Of a stretch of 64,000 nucleotides of DNA, positions 40,078 through 56,480 are shown piece by piece. Each line of letters opens with the position of its first letter. Positions within the stretch are counted from its first letter, which is position 1. Source of the stretch: Fratercula arctica (Eukaryota; Chordata; Aves; Charadriiformes; Alcidae); NCBI GenBank assembly GCA_947846985.1, contig CANTUZ010000014.1:5193669-5257668 (forward strand), in the 5' to 3' direction. A program made the position numbers and the translations under genes. The notes beneath the pieces were generated by a model. That model saw only the letters and a list, made by a program, of their open reading frames with translations. It ran no database searches and was not told where the DNA came from.

Positions 40078-42194
40078 CGCTCTGGGGGGCACCCAGCTGA
40101 GCCCCCACCCAGGGGCGAAGCCAAGGGGGCACCCATGGGCGCCCGCTTCTCCCTCACCTCCACTTGCTCGTGCTTGGCATCCAGGAACGGCCCAAACTGC
40201 GAAGAAACGGTGAAAAAAAATCAGAGAAAAAACCACAAGCAGGGACGGCCCCGTGTCCCCAGCCCCAGGAGCCACGTTAAAGACGTTAAACCGCCCAGAA
40301 AAAGGTTTGTTTTGTTTTGTTTTGTTTTTTTTTAACTATTCTTGTTCGTTAAACTCAAATTTTATCCTGCAACCCCAAAGCGGTCGGGGCAAAAGGGGAG
40401 ACTGATAAAAGCGGCGTGTTCTTTTCCAGCGGGAAGTCAGGCTTTGACTCCCAAGGCGCTCAAAGAGCATGATTTCCTCTTAAAACAGGGCGCTTTTTAT
40501 CGCTTTAGGGTGAAAAACCGGTATTTTGTCACTTTAGGGTGAAAACCAGGTGGTCTGAGATAACGCCCGAGCTGCCTCTCTCCTCCGGCGGGGCTTTTTT
40601 ACGCTGATTAATTTTAAAGTTTTGAAACCTCAACTGGGTTTTCATGCCGCGCGGCCTCTTGTTTTATAACGCGTCGTGGGTTTAATTGATTTAAATGATC
40701 GGTTTATATAATAAACCCGGGTCGTCCCCCCCCCCAAGCCCACCGTCCCTGCTGCGGCCCCTCACCAGGACGCAGACGTCGGGGCGGTCGCGGACGATCA
40801 CCTCCATGAGGTCGGCGAGCGGGTCGAAGGCGATGCTGTCGGAGGTGGTGTAGGGTCCGCAGGCCACCAGCACCATCCTCCGCTCTGCGGGGGCAGAAGG
40901 GAGGGTTTTGGGGACAAAAAGAAGGGTTTTGGGGACAGCCTGGTCCGGCGGGGAGGTTTAACACATCCTGGCGTTAAACCGCAGCGGGGTCGGCGGGGCT
41001 CACCTGGGGCCGGCTCCGTCGGCGCGTGGAAAGGAAGGGGCACCCCCTACGGATAAACCATAAATTGTCTCAAAATCCTCCTTTTTCACCCCAAAAGCCA
41101 GGTCCCAAACCCATTGGTGGGGGGACGCCGGCAGCACCACGCCGTCACCTCGTAGAGCTTCGAGACCACCATCATCCTCCCGGTACTGTTGGTCCCCTCC
41201 AGCGCCACGATCTGAAGGTAGGGGAGAAAACGGCGTCAGGTTCCCAATTTGGGGGAAGTTTGGGGTTCATACACCCCCAAGCCCTCCCCCACCCCAAAAT
41301 CGCCGGATCCGCACCTGGCCGGGAAAGAGGGAATATTCATTCAGCTCCGAGAGGTCGAGGGGGATTTGGCCGCCTGAGGAATGTTCTCGGTCCCCTTCCA
41401 GCACCACCGATTTGGCGTTGAGCTTCCCGTTGCTGTCGCAGCCGATCTGGCCCAGCACCGTCACCGGTTCCTGGGGGAGGATAGGGGAAAAAAAAACACA
41501 AAAAACCCCAAAAAAACCAGCTGGTTTTGCCCCAAAAAGCCCCCTAAAAGTGGGCACAGGGTGTTGGGGTGACACCCAAGGCGGGGGTTTCACCTGCGCG
41601 GGGAGCAACACCGAGGCGAATTCCTCCAGGTGATGGTGGCTCTTGAGCGCGTCACCGAGCTCCTCGATCCTCCACGACAGCACTACGGAAGGAGCAAAAC
41701 ACCCAAAAAAAACACCCCAAAAAAAACCCCCAAAAACCAGGGTTACCACCCAAATCGAGGTGGGGGTCACCTCCCCGAGCCCCACCCCTTCCACAGCGTC
41801 ACCTTCCCGGACGTCAAGCGCTTTCTGGAACATGAATTTGTAGCTTTTTGTCAAATTTTCTTCCGGGGTACCGAAAAGCTTGGGGGTACAACCGGCGCCG
41901 CCGCGACCGCTCCAGGAGGGACCCTGGACGGAGCCGAAGGAAGCCACCACCTCCCCCCGGCTGCTGCGCGACGTGTATTTTTGGGAAGGGGTGACACTGC
42001 GGGGACAAAAAAAGGAAGGGGGTGACGGTGAGGACCGGCGGCGGTGGCAGCACCGCGAGCGCCGGGGGACCGCTTACCTCGGGGAGAAGCTGTTGGGAGA
42101 GAAAAGCGCGTAGGGGCTGCGGGAGGAGAGGGTGCGCTTGGGCCGGGGGGTTTCTGGGGTGGAATTGCTGCGTTTTTGGGAACACTGCGAGAAG

Positions 42195-42245
<51 letters not shown>

Positions 42246-43975
42246 GTTTCGGGGTGAGGGTTTTTGGGGCAGAAAAGGGTGGATTTGAGGGGAGGTTTTG
42301 GGGTTAAGACGTCAGCGCGCACCTTGGACGGCGTGGTGTAGGCGTCCAGCAGCTCATCCTCTTCTTCCTCGTCAAGGCTGCCGGCTCGTTAAGGAGCACC
42401 CAAAACCCCTATTTTTGGGGGGACACCCACCGGCACCCCCCCTAAGCCAGGAATTCCCTCCGTTAACCGGCGCTAACGAGACCTCATTCCCAGAGGAGGG
42501 GCCGAACGTGCTCTCGGCACCATAACGCCCTGTTTTTTTTTAAGGAATCACCCCAAAACCCGCAGGATACAGCTCCTGGAGGGAGTGGATGTCGTGGAGG
42601 CCACTGTAGCGGTTGTCCCTCTTCCGGGGGACCCTGCTGCTCCGCTTGGCGAGGACCTGGAGGAGGAAGGAGGGAGGTGAGTGTGTGTCCCCCACTTTTC
42701 CGGTGGGTTTTGGGGTGGGGGGGGACATCGGGGGACCCTCCGCCACCTCGTGCTCGAAGGCGTCAAGGACGTCGGTGGAGAGCTGGGTGCCGAGGTCCTT
42801 GCTGGTGACGAAGGCCAGCAGCTCGTTAGCCAATGCCACCGGGCCCAGTCCATGGGTCAGGCACAGCTCCACCACTGCGGGGAAGGGGAGGGAGAGAAGG
42901 GTTAATGGGGTTGGGGACCCCCCTCGTGTACCCCAAAACGTGCCGGTGGGCCCCATCCCACACCCCCCCCCACCTCCTGCTCCAGACCCCTGAAAAGCCC
43001 AATTGACCCTGACACCCCCCAACCCCTTGCACCCCCCAAATCCTGGCAGCTCCTTAAGTCCTGACCCCCATAATGCCCCCCCCATGACATACAAATCATC
43101 TGGGATCCCCCAAACCCCTCCCCTGACCCCCCCAAATCACTTGAACCCCCCCCAAACCCCTCCCCTAACCCCCCTAGATCCCCAATACCCCCCAAACCCC
43201 TCCCCTGACCCCCCTAGACCCCAATACCCCCTCAAACCCCTCCCCTGACCCCCCTAGACCCCCAATACCCCCCCCAAACCCCTCTCCTGACCCCCCTAGA
43301 CCCCCAATACCCCCTCAAACCCCTCCCCTGACCCCCCTAGACCCCAATACCCCCTCAAACCCCTCTCCTGACCCCCCTAGCCCCCCAATACCCCCCAAAC
43401 CCCTCCCCTGACCCCCCTAGACCCCAATACCCCCCAAACCCCTCCCCTGACCCCCCTAGACCCCCAATACCCCCTCAAATCCCTCTCCTGACCCCCCTAG
43501 ACCCCCAATACCCCCCAAACCCCTCCCCTGACAAACCTAGACCCCCCAGTACCCCCTCAAACAACCCCTGACACCCCAAAACCCCTCACTGGACACCCCC
43601 ACCTCCCCAATACCCCCTCAGACCCCTCTCCTGATGCCCCTAGACCCCCAATACCCCCTCAAAACCCTCCCCTGACACCCCCAGACCCCCCAATACACCC
43701 CCAAATAGCCCCTGACACGCCCAAACCCCTCACCGGACACCCTAAGCCCCCCCAGTTCTCCCTCACACAACCCCCCTGACACTCCCAGGCCCCCCCCCAC
43801 CTCCCAATACCCCCCCTTCCCTCCCCCGACACCCCCAGGCCGTGCCCCCCGCGGTGTCCTCACGCCTGGCGGGCACATCCTGGCCCTGGCAGCCCAGCTC
43901 GAAGAGCGCCAGCTCCCGCAGCACCGCCTCGGCCGACACCGGCCCCGGCTCCGGCTCCAGCTCCAGCTCCGCCAT
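33837..43975 (-). CDS. POLA2: POLA2, DNA polymerase alpha B subunit (complete, 18 exons)
   Basis: Non-catalytic B subunit of the primase-polymerase alpha complex, needed to start replication and lagging-strand fragments; nuclear. Exons: 43864-43975, 42747-42874, 42571-42656, 42323-42377, 42078-42184, 41803-41996, 41594-41682, 41315-41470, 41149-41211, 41004-41046, 40766-40884, 40158-40196, 39738-39811, 38578-38686, 36603-36709, 36248-36307, 35747-35873, 33837-33983. These give 1815 nt, 604 aa, frame intact. It has an N-terminal helical domain (LVELCLTHGLGPVALANELL), then a Ser/Pro linker with CDK-like sites (STPETPRPKR, RSPYALFSPNSFSPS). The OB-fold segment (GQIGCDSNGKLNAKSVVLEG) precedes the inactive phosphoesterase domain (MVLVACGPYTTSDS, FGPFLDAKHEQVE, FVPSLRDVHH, LGLTSTDLIFHMGAEEIS). 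The C-terminus is DVLGCVCINPGRLTKGQVGG onward. The exon 3 donor (CT|GTATCC) is the weakest junction. Confidence 0.96.
34025..34640. repeat. 72-bp higher-order minisatellite in POLA2 intron 17
   Basis: A 33-bp unit (GACACGGACACCGAGAGCCA then CCTGGCTACAGGC) alternates with a 39-bp unit (GACACGGACACCGAGAGCAG then TGACTGCCCGGCTACAGGC), giving a 72-bp period and about 8 copies. Every unit is a multiple of 3, so two plus-strand and two minus-strand frames stay open. I do not regard these as genes. Confidence 0.95.
34770..35729 (+). mobile_element. CR1-type LINE 3' fragment in POLA2 intron 17
   Basis: Close to the avian CR1 3' region: GACTGTTTGGTGGACGAGGA, TCGCATCCAGAGGGTCAACG, CAGAGGGACCTGGACAGGCT, ACCTGGGCTGCATCC and GGGGTTCAAGGCCGGGCTGG, ending in GGTCCCTTCCCGCCCAAACC with a degenerate CTCTGTGACTC tail. 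The orientation is antisense to POLA2. The reading frame is decayed and only the 3' part is present, as is usual for CR1. The tail ends about 17 bp from the exon 17 splice donor. Confidence 0.9.
36755..38110. repeat. higher-order minisatellite in POLA2 intron 15
   Basis: Short units such as CCTAAAACGCCCCAAA, TCTGCCCTAAACCACCCC and CTGGGCTTTCCTCAAACG combine into larger blocks of about 280-315 bp. CTGGGCTCTCC marks the blocks at about 37029, 37343, 37643 and 37921. The plus strand is C-rich, so the POLA2 sense strand is G-rich with TTTTAGGG/TTTGGGG cores. Confidence 0.92.
40046..40077. repeat. G32 homopolymer in POLA2 intron 12
   Basis: Uninterrupted run of 32 G on the plus strand, about 80 bp from exon 12. 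In POLA2 RNA this is a C-run. The length may be unreliable because such runs are error-prone in sequencing. Confidence 0.9.
42203..42241. repeat. A39 homopolymer next to POLA2 exon 5
   Basis: Run of 39 A on plus (U39 in POLA2 RNA) forming part of the polypyrimidine tract before the exon 5 acceptor at 42185. No SINE body is attached. Confidence 0.9.
43080..43760. repeat. minisatellite in POLA2 intron 1, unit about 41 bp
   Basis: Repeats of CCCCCCTAGACCCCCAATAC then CCCCTCAAACCCCTCCCCTG, about 14 copies, diverging towards both ends. The sense strand of POLA2 is G-rich. Confidence 0.93.
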
Positions 43976-44188
43976 CGCCGCGGCGAAAAGCCCGCGCGGG
44001 CGCAACACCGCCGCGCTTGACGGCAGCGGGGAGGGGGAATGGGCGGGGTCATGCCTTATAAGAGGCGTGGCTACGCAAATATAAAGGGTGAAGTGGCCAA
44101 TGGGAGAAGGGCAGGCGGGGAGAGGGGCGTGGCCACGCAGCCCCCGCTGCTCCACCCCCCCCCCGGGTTGAGTAGGGGGGAGGAAAAA

Positions 44189-44206
44189 GGCGGGAATTTT
44201 CCCGCC
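44189..44206. promoter_or_regulatory. POLA2: paired E2F-like dyad upstream of POLA2
   Basis: GGCGGGAATTTTCCCGCC is a near-palindrome holding two opposed E2F consensus sites, centred about 220 bp upstream of the POLA2 ATG. E2F control of replication genes is well established; that this site works is inference. A CCAAT box (44098-44102) lies between it and the gene. Confidence 0.6.
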
Positions 44207-44240
44207 CTCCCGGGGGTTTCCTCACAGCGGCGCCTGACGG

Positions 44241-44322
44241 GGACCGGGCCCCGGAGGGAGCGGACCGGGCCCCGGAGGGAGCGGACCGGGCCCCGGAGGG
44301 AGCGGACCGGGCCCCGGAGGGG
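44241..44322. repeat. 21-bp tandem repeat, about 4 copies, near the POLA2 promoter
   Basis: GGACCGGGCCCCGGAGGGAG plus C recurs at exactly 21-bp steps (44241, 44262, 44283, 44304). Each copy carries the inverted core CCGGGCCCCGG. It lies 35-115 bp upstream of the E2F-like dyad. Confidence 0.9.
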
Positions 44323-44456
44323 TCGTCCCCGCTCCGGGAAGACAACCCCTGATCCAAGCAGACAGCCCCGGTCGGAGAGGAACCGCCCCGGTCACTGACA
44401 GGACCCACCCCCATCGCTGACAGGACCCGCCCCGGTCCCTGACAGGATCGTGGGTT

Positions 44457-44462
44457 TTTATT
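44457..44462 (-). terminator. CAPN1: candidate CAPN1 polyadenylation signal
   Basis: TTTATT on plus (AATAAA on minus), 665 bp after the CAPN1 stop. The spacing is comparable to the mammalian CAPN1 3' UTR. If used, CAPN1 transcription ends about 480 bp before the POLA2 start codon. Confidence 0.45.
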
Positions 44463-45126
44463 CAGAACTACCGAAAAATAACCCCCCAAACTATATCTAT
44501 AACCCCACATATAAACCCTAAATATACACTAGCTATGGGGTTTTTTGCACGTGGGTGGTAAAAGCGTGGCGTCGAGCGCTCCTCAGCACCCGGCGGGTCG
44601 CGAGGGGCCGGTGGGATTCACCCTGAGGCAAAGCTGGAAGCTGGAGGGGGTGGGAAAGGACTGGCAAGAAAATAGCTTTGATTTTAATAACGTTTCTTGG
44701 TTGTTGTTGTGTTTTGTTTGTTTTTTTTTTTCCTTATTTTTAATTTATACAATAAAAAAACCACCATTATGGCACCCGGTAGGCAGAAGATCCCTGACTG
44801 AGGCGCTGGGAAGGAGCGCGGAAGCGAGAGGCGATGGGGGGCTGAGACCCGGCATCACCCCCCCCCGGGCTCCTTCGGTAGCAAGAGGCACAAAAACCGT
44901 GAGAATTGTCCCCAAAACAGCCGTGCGAGAGGCGAGGAAAGGGGCGTTTCTTTGGCAAAGCGCGAGGGGAGCCCCGTGTTCCGGCTGGGGGTGGCCACAA
45001 CACCTTCACCCCCCCCACAAACCCCACACCCTCCCCTTTACGCTGAAAAAAAGGCAAAAAAAAAAGGGAAAAACCGGCGCGGTTCTGGCTCCGCAGCGAA
45101 GGCACTTGGAGGGCTGGGGGGTCTGG

Positions 45127-50545
<5,419 letters not shown>

Positions 50546-52929
50546 CCTGGGGAGAAAACAAGGGAAATGGGGCAAATCGCAGAGGAAAAAAAAAAACAAA
50601 AAACAAAAAAAAACAAAAAAACCAAGCGCTTCGAAATTTAAGTTTTCCGCCTGATTTTCCTCCTCGGCACCGCTACCAGGTGCTGGGGCGTCTGCGCTCT
50701 CCCTCACGCCTGGACAAAGTTGGGGAGCGCCTCGGCCCCCCCCCCCCCCCTTAATTAAATTAGGGGGAGGATAATTAGTGTATTTAAAGGTGCCTCACGT
50801 TAGCGGGGGGGGGGATCTAATGATGAGTAATTAGCGCAGCCTCATTTGCGGGGGCTCGGCCTGAAAGGGAAGAGGGGGGACACAGGGGTTTTTTGGAGCT
50901 ATGTGGGGCGTTTTTGGGGGCATTTGGGGATTTTTGGGGGGGTTTGCGGGGATTTTGGGGTTGGCTTTAGGATCCCCACGGTGCGCGGCTTGAAAGAAAA
51001 AAGAGGATTCTGCCCCAAAAAAACCCAACGGTTGGTTTATATTAAACCCACCGATTACGATCCCGTGGACATCTTAATTTTGGGGGCAAAAATGCTAAAA
51101 AAACCGCTGTAACTCCCCTAAATTTGGGGTCCTGCCTGGGCCGCGCAGGGTTGGGGGCGACTGGGGGGATTTTGGTGAGCTGAGCGTGCCACTGTTTTGG
51201 GGTGAAAAGAGGGAATTACAGGGGCAGGGAAGCCCTCCCGCCCTCACCACCCCCTGCGGCAGCTGCTCGCTGTCTGTAACCCGAACAGGCCCAAAATAGT
51301 CGGGTTTAACCTCGAAACGGCCCCGTGGTAACACACACAAAAAAAAATGACAATTACGGCACCGGGCAGCCCCAAACGCTGACGAAACGAGGGGAAACGG
51401 CCCCAAAACAGGTCCTGCAAGTTGCAGCGTGTGTCACGGCCGCTCCCCAAGAGCACAGCCCCGAGCAGTGCTGCCGGGCCCATGTTAAACTCATAAAGGC
51501 CTCAATTAAGCATAAGGCAGCTTAATTAAGCACTGGGGAGCTTAATTAGGCACTAACTGGGGCCACAGAGGGAGTGACAGAAAGGTGACACCGAAGTTGG
51601 CAGTGCGGCCCCCCAAAATGTGGTCGAACGCGGGGGCTCCTGCCACCCCAAAGCCCAGCGCTGCCCTCGGGGGGGTTCAGGGACACCCTAAAACCGGCGA
51701 TTATGCCCCAAAAAAGCACAAATTGTCCCCAAAACGAGGGCTGGGGGGCTGGCAGGGGGGGTTAGAGACTCCCCCCACTTCCCGCCCAGAGCGGCTTTTT
51801 GGGGCAGGGTGGAGGCCTCGCTCACGGGCTGCTTCACTGTTCCCCCGCCCCGTTAACAAGGTTCTCGTTAATGAGTTTCCCCATTAACGAGGTTCTCGCT
51901 AGCGAATTTCCCCGTTAACGAGGTCCCCCCCCTTGCACGCCTGTGCCCCGGGGGTCCCTCTGCTTCCCTGTACCCCCCCCTGGAGAGAGCAGGAGCCGTT
52001 TGTCCCCCCCCCAGGGATGAGTCCCTCCGTACATACACTTGTTGGGGCAGCAGGACAAAAATCGCCTCTTTTCACCCCGTTTCCAGGAGGGCAGCAGGTA
52101 CCCGGTGTCCTGGCAGGTGCTGCAGGGCGAAGGCTTGGCCCCTCGGCAGCCGCTTCCCTCCCGTCACGCTGGGGAGAAAATATCACGCAAAATGAGAGAA
52201 AACATCAAAACCCACTGTATTTTGAGCAAAAACATTCAAAAAAACCCAAATCCCCCATTCCCACCCCCCCCCGCCCCCCCGCCCCGAGGCGGATTTAGCC
52301 CCCAAAACCACTTTTCTGGTTAAAACGAGGCTCGGTTGTGGGGTGGGGGAGCCCCCCCGCAGCTCCCAGCCCCTTTCCGGCTCTGAGAAGGGGGGAAAAT
52401 AGGCCAAAATGATGGGTTTTGCCCGTTTTCCCCCCGATCTGGCGGCGCGGGGAGTTGTATAAGCGCCGCCGGCCACAAAGTTGAGGAGAGGGGGGAAGCG
52501 CCTCCTGCCTTGTCACCCTGCTGCGGGGGTGGCTGTCACCTCCTGGGGGGACACGGGGGACGTACCTCGCTGGGGGCGGGGGGGCGCTCCCGAACTCGCC
52601 GCTTTTTGGGTAAAATAAGGAAAAAAAAAAATAAATATATGTATAAAATCTTCCTTAAGCAGGAAGGCGAGGCCGGGTTGAACCCCCCGCCCGCCTCCGC
52701 CGAGACTCCTCCCTGCGCTGCTCCTCCCTCAGAGCCTGCGGGAGGGGAAATGGGGTAAAAGGGAGCGATTTTGGGGGGGCGGGGGAGGACGCCGAGGCGT
52801 TTCTGGGGTCGTTTCTAGGCCGTTTCTCTGCTTTTTGGGTCTGTCGTCCTCCCGCGGCTGCGGGTTTTTCACCGCATTGCAACGGGTGCTGGCAGCCGCA
52901 GGGCCGGAGGGGGGGGAATGCTGTTGTGG

Positions 52930-53370
52930 GCCGGGCCGTGTGGCACGCCACACGCGTGTGCGGAGGGCTGGACATGCGTGTGCATAACCAGGACACGCTT
53001 GGGACATGCGTGTGTCAAGGGCTCGGACACACATGGGGCACGTGTGTGCAGAGAGCTGGGACACACATGGGACAGGCACACAGAGGGCCAGGACATACAA
53101 TGCACACACATGTGCAAAGGGCTGGGATCCATGTCCAGGGTCTAGGACACACATGTGGAGAGCAGGACACGTGTGGAACATACATGTGCAGAGCAGCAGG
53201 AAACGAGACATGTATACGCAGAGGGCTGGGACACACGTGTGCAAGGACACAAGGCCCACACGTGTGGCAGGGGCTTGAACACACCAGCACATGTGTGTGG
53301 AAGGCTGGGGCACAGGTGACATGCAGAGGGCCAGGACACGCGTGTGACACGTGTGACATACACACGGGGC
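52930..53370. repeat. CACACATG-rich minisatellite upstream of CAPN1
   Basis: About a dozen diverged units of 30-40 bp of the type GGGCTGGGACACACATGTG or GCAGAGGGCCAGGACAC. It generates alternating purine-pyrimidine stretches (ACACACATGTGC) that could adopt Z-DNA. Confidence 0.8.
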
Positions 53371-53543
53371 TGCCGCCATCCCTACCTGAGCCCACAGGAC
53401 TGGTCCCTCCGCTCCCACCTCCTGGGGAAAGAAACGGGGTTGGGGGGGGGAAGAAGCCCCCCCCCCCCCCCAAATCACACCCTTCAATCTATTTTTCCCC
53501 CCCCTTCGCCACACACAAAACACAAAAAAAAAAAAAATAGTGA

Positions 53544-53549
53544 TTTATT
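53544..53549 (-). terminator. SPDYC: candidate SPDYC polyadenylation signal
   Basis: TTTATT on plus (AATAAA on minus), about 540 bp after the SPDYC stop codon. Confidence 0.4.
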
Positions 53550-54089
53550 CTTTTTTTTAATATTTCGTGTTACCCGTTTTCCCCTTTTTTTTTTTTTGCA
53601 TGAAGGGGGGAGGTGGGAGGGTGCTGGGGGTCTGGGTGTCGCTCCCCCTCCCTCACCCCACACACCCTTCGGCCTCACCGTGGAGGGAAGACACAAGAGT
53701 TTAGGGGCTAAAAATGGGAGACACTGCGCAATGGGTAGAAAACAAGCATTTTTGAGCAAATTATTATCAACTGGGGTTTATAAATAAGGGGGAAACAGGA
53801 TGAAAATGGGGAAAAATAACGAAAAATCACTAGCTTACACTGTAGAAGAAAGAGGTTCAGCTCCGCCATGAGCAAAGGTGGATTTTGAGTTTAAAAATCC
53901 CAATATTGGCTTTGCCGTGAGCAAGCTATGAAGAAGAGAGATATCCAGGGCACGGCCCGGACCCAATTTCGGCTGATTTCAGCCCAAACGGTGTGTGACC
54001 CTCAGTGGGTTTTGGCGCAGTCAGGCAGCGGGGCAGCACTGGGGCGGCGTGGCGGCAGCAGGATGAAGGCGTCACGCGCCCAGGCACCC

Positions 54090-55645
54090 TCATCTTCCTC
54101 CTGCTGCGGGGCGGGGGGCTTGGCACAGCGCAGGCAGGGGGGGGGGCCGGGGGGGACACTGGGGGCGTGTGGCCCCGCTGTGGTGGGGGGGTCGCTCCCG
54201 CCGCCAGGCCCAGTGCCAGGGTTCCACCGCCATCACCTGCACAGAGGGGTTTGGGGTAAAAAAAACCATGAGTTTGGTGCTAAACAACCCCCTGGCATTG
54301 GGGGGGGGGGGGTGTGTGTGCTCTAAAACCTGCTGCAATTTGGGGACCAAACCTCCCCCCCCCCCCAGCACAACAGGGCAGGGGGTTTCATTGCCATACA
54401 CCCCCCCGCCCCGGCAGGGAGAGTGACTTGCCTGACCCCAAAACCTCACTAATTAACCTTAAATAAAAAAATAAAAATAATCCATTTTCAGAAGATACAG
54501 ATATTTTTCAGTAGGGAAAGCAGCATCAGGCAGCAAACCTGCCGTAAAAATTAAGATTTCGCTTCTTTTTTTGATTCTCACCAGGTTTTGGGGGTCTTTA
54601 AGGGTCTTTTTTGGAGGGCGAGTGGTCTCTAAGGATTTTTTCGGGGTAAGATGAAGGGATTTTGGGTGTTTTTCGCAGCACCGACCTCCTCGCAGCAGTG
54701 CCGGCTGACGGCCGCCCGGTAGCTCATGCGGGCCCAGAGACGGTCACGGTGCCGAAGGAAGCGGGGGAAGAGCTGGCGCCAGCGGCGGCCCAGAGCCCAG
54801 GGGAAGATCTGGTACTTGTGCTCCTCCTCATCCTCCTCCATGTCGTTCGCCAGGTACCTGTGGGGGGGGGGGGGGAAATGGGGTGAACTGGGGGGATTTT
54901 GGGCAATTCAGCAGGTGGGGATAGTGGGAAGGGGGCGAGGCAGCTTGGGGATCTCCGTGGTGACGTGGGTTTGGGGAGATTTAACAGCATCATTAGAGCC
55001 CCGCTCTGTTAGTGAGCGCTCTGGAGGAGCATCCTTAGAGCACCCGCTTCGTTAACGAGCGGGTAGCTCGTTCATTAGTTAAGTCACCTCGGGGTACGCA
55101 CAGGGCAGTGAAGAGGTTGAGGCGGGTATACTCGCCAGTGGGCAGGCCGGCGCGCTTGAAGTACGTCAGCACCATTGCCAGCAGGTACTAGGAAATGAGG
55201 AGAAAAACAGTGATTTTAGGAAAAAAAAAAAAAAAGGAAAAAAAAAGCTGAATTCGGGCAGAAAAGGTGTCTTGCTTAAAAAAAAAAAAAAATAATAAAC
55301 CAGAGTTTTTGAAGGACTAACCTTATCGGAAATCCTGCAGCAGACATCCATCGACAGGAACTCCTGCACCACATTATCTTCTTGAAGAGGAGGAAAAATT
55401 ATTACATAAATTTTTTTTTGGGGGGGGGGGGGGGGGGGGGGAACCTCCCAGTTTGGGGGTTTTTCGTGATGCAGGGGAATCGTTTTTTCCCCAATTTTAC
55501 AGGATTTCAGTAGTTTCGCAGCCGTTCCCTTACCCAGCAGGCTGAAGAAGGCTTCTCGCTCCTGGTGGTGCAGGTGGAGGCTGCGGGGGGTGCTGGGTGC
55601 GGGTCCCTCACCACCCGGGGGGGCTGGAGATGGAGGGGGCTTCAT
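54090..55645 (-). CDS. SPDYC: SPDYC, Speedy/RINGO cell-cycle regulator C (5' end uncertain)
   Basis: Speedy/RINGO proteins bind and activate CDK1/CDK2 without needing cyclin or T-loop phosphorylation. Exons: 55534-55645, 55322-55380, 55102-55187, 54686-54857, 54090-54236. These join in frame to 191 aa. The Speedy box covers [40 protein letters not shown] and [20 protein letters not shown], then [21 protein letters not shown] short tail ([20 protein letters not shown]) identifies the C paralogue by its resemblance to mammalian SPDYC, as does its place beside CAPN1. The ATG used ([12 protein letters not shown]) is the first in the exon. That exon follows an acceptor at 55664, so an upstream exon exists and may add N-terminal codons. 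The exon 4 donor GTCGGT is weak. Confidence 0.85.
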
Positions 55646-55699
55646 GGAGGTGGGGGGGCTGGCCTGAGGGAGAGGGGGTGGTGGGGGGATGGCCCAAAG

Positions 55700-56480
55700 T
55701 CTCCCCAAAAGCAGACTGAGCCCTTAATCCCCCCAGAAAGCTCTGAGTGCCCCCAAAAGCCCTAAGGCCCCCCCAAAAACAGACCAACCCTTTAAACTCC
55801 CCAAAAGTCACAAGTTCCCCCAAAACCAACCACCCACCCCAAGCTCCCCAAAAAACAGAGACCCCAGAGCCCCTCAAAACCAGACCAATATTTTAACCCC
55901 CAAAAGCCCTAAGCTCCCCAAAACCAGACGAGCATCCCAAGTCACCCCAAAAAGCAGGCCAAATGCCCCAAAGTCCACCCCAAAAAACAGGCCAACAAAT
56001 TAAACACCCCCAAACACCCCCAAAAAACAGACCAACACTTTAACCCCAAAAAAGATCCAAAAAACCCAGACCAGCCACCCCAAAGCCCCCCAAAAAGCCA
56101 AATGATCTAATGCTCCCCAAGACCCCCAAAGAACAGACCAGCCATCACAAGCCCCCCAAAAAACACTCCAACCATTCAAACACCCGAAAACGCCCCCAAA
56201 ACCAGATCAACCCTTTAATCCCCCCCAAAAAAAGAACCTTTAACTCCAAAATGCCTCAAAGTCCCCTCAAAACTCGATCAGTTCAAACACTCCAAGTCCC
56301 CCCAAGAACACACTGACCATTGAAAGACCATAAATCCCCTCAAAAAAAACCCAGATAAACCTCCCAAAACTGACCAAGCCCCCCAGAGCTCCACTAAAAA
56401 GCTCCAAATCCCCCCCCGCCCCGAGAAAAAAACAGATGAACCATGCAAACACCCCAACCCCCCCCCAAAACAGACCCCTC
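55700..56480. repeat. CCCCAAAA-rich degenerate minisatellite upstream of SPDYC
   Basis: Many diverged units of about 40-50 bp such as CCCCAAAAACAGACCAAC and CCTTTAACCCCCAAAAGCC. It probably lies in the first SPDYC intron; the SPDYC sense strand reads TTTTGGGG. Confidence 0.8.

Larger units (their letters stand above)
50546..54089. other. CAPN1 upstream region and SPDYC 3' flank
   Basis: No coding exon is recognised. It must contain the CAPN1 5' non-coding exon and promoter, but the position is not evident. It contains G-rich TTTTTGGGG repeats (about 50885-50965) and a cluster of GTTAACGAGG-type elements (51850-51922). A hydroxyl-rich GC tract lies near 52250-52460, and a diverged ACACATGTG minisatellite at 52930-53370. 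Confidence 0.5.

Noticed and set aside
44089..44096. TATAAAGG as a TATA box
   Set aside because: It lies on the plus strand upstream of minus-strand POLA2 with no plus-strand gene following; the POLA2 promoter looks CpG/E2F type.
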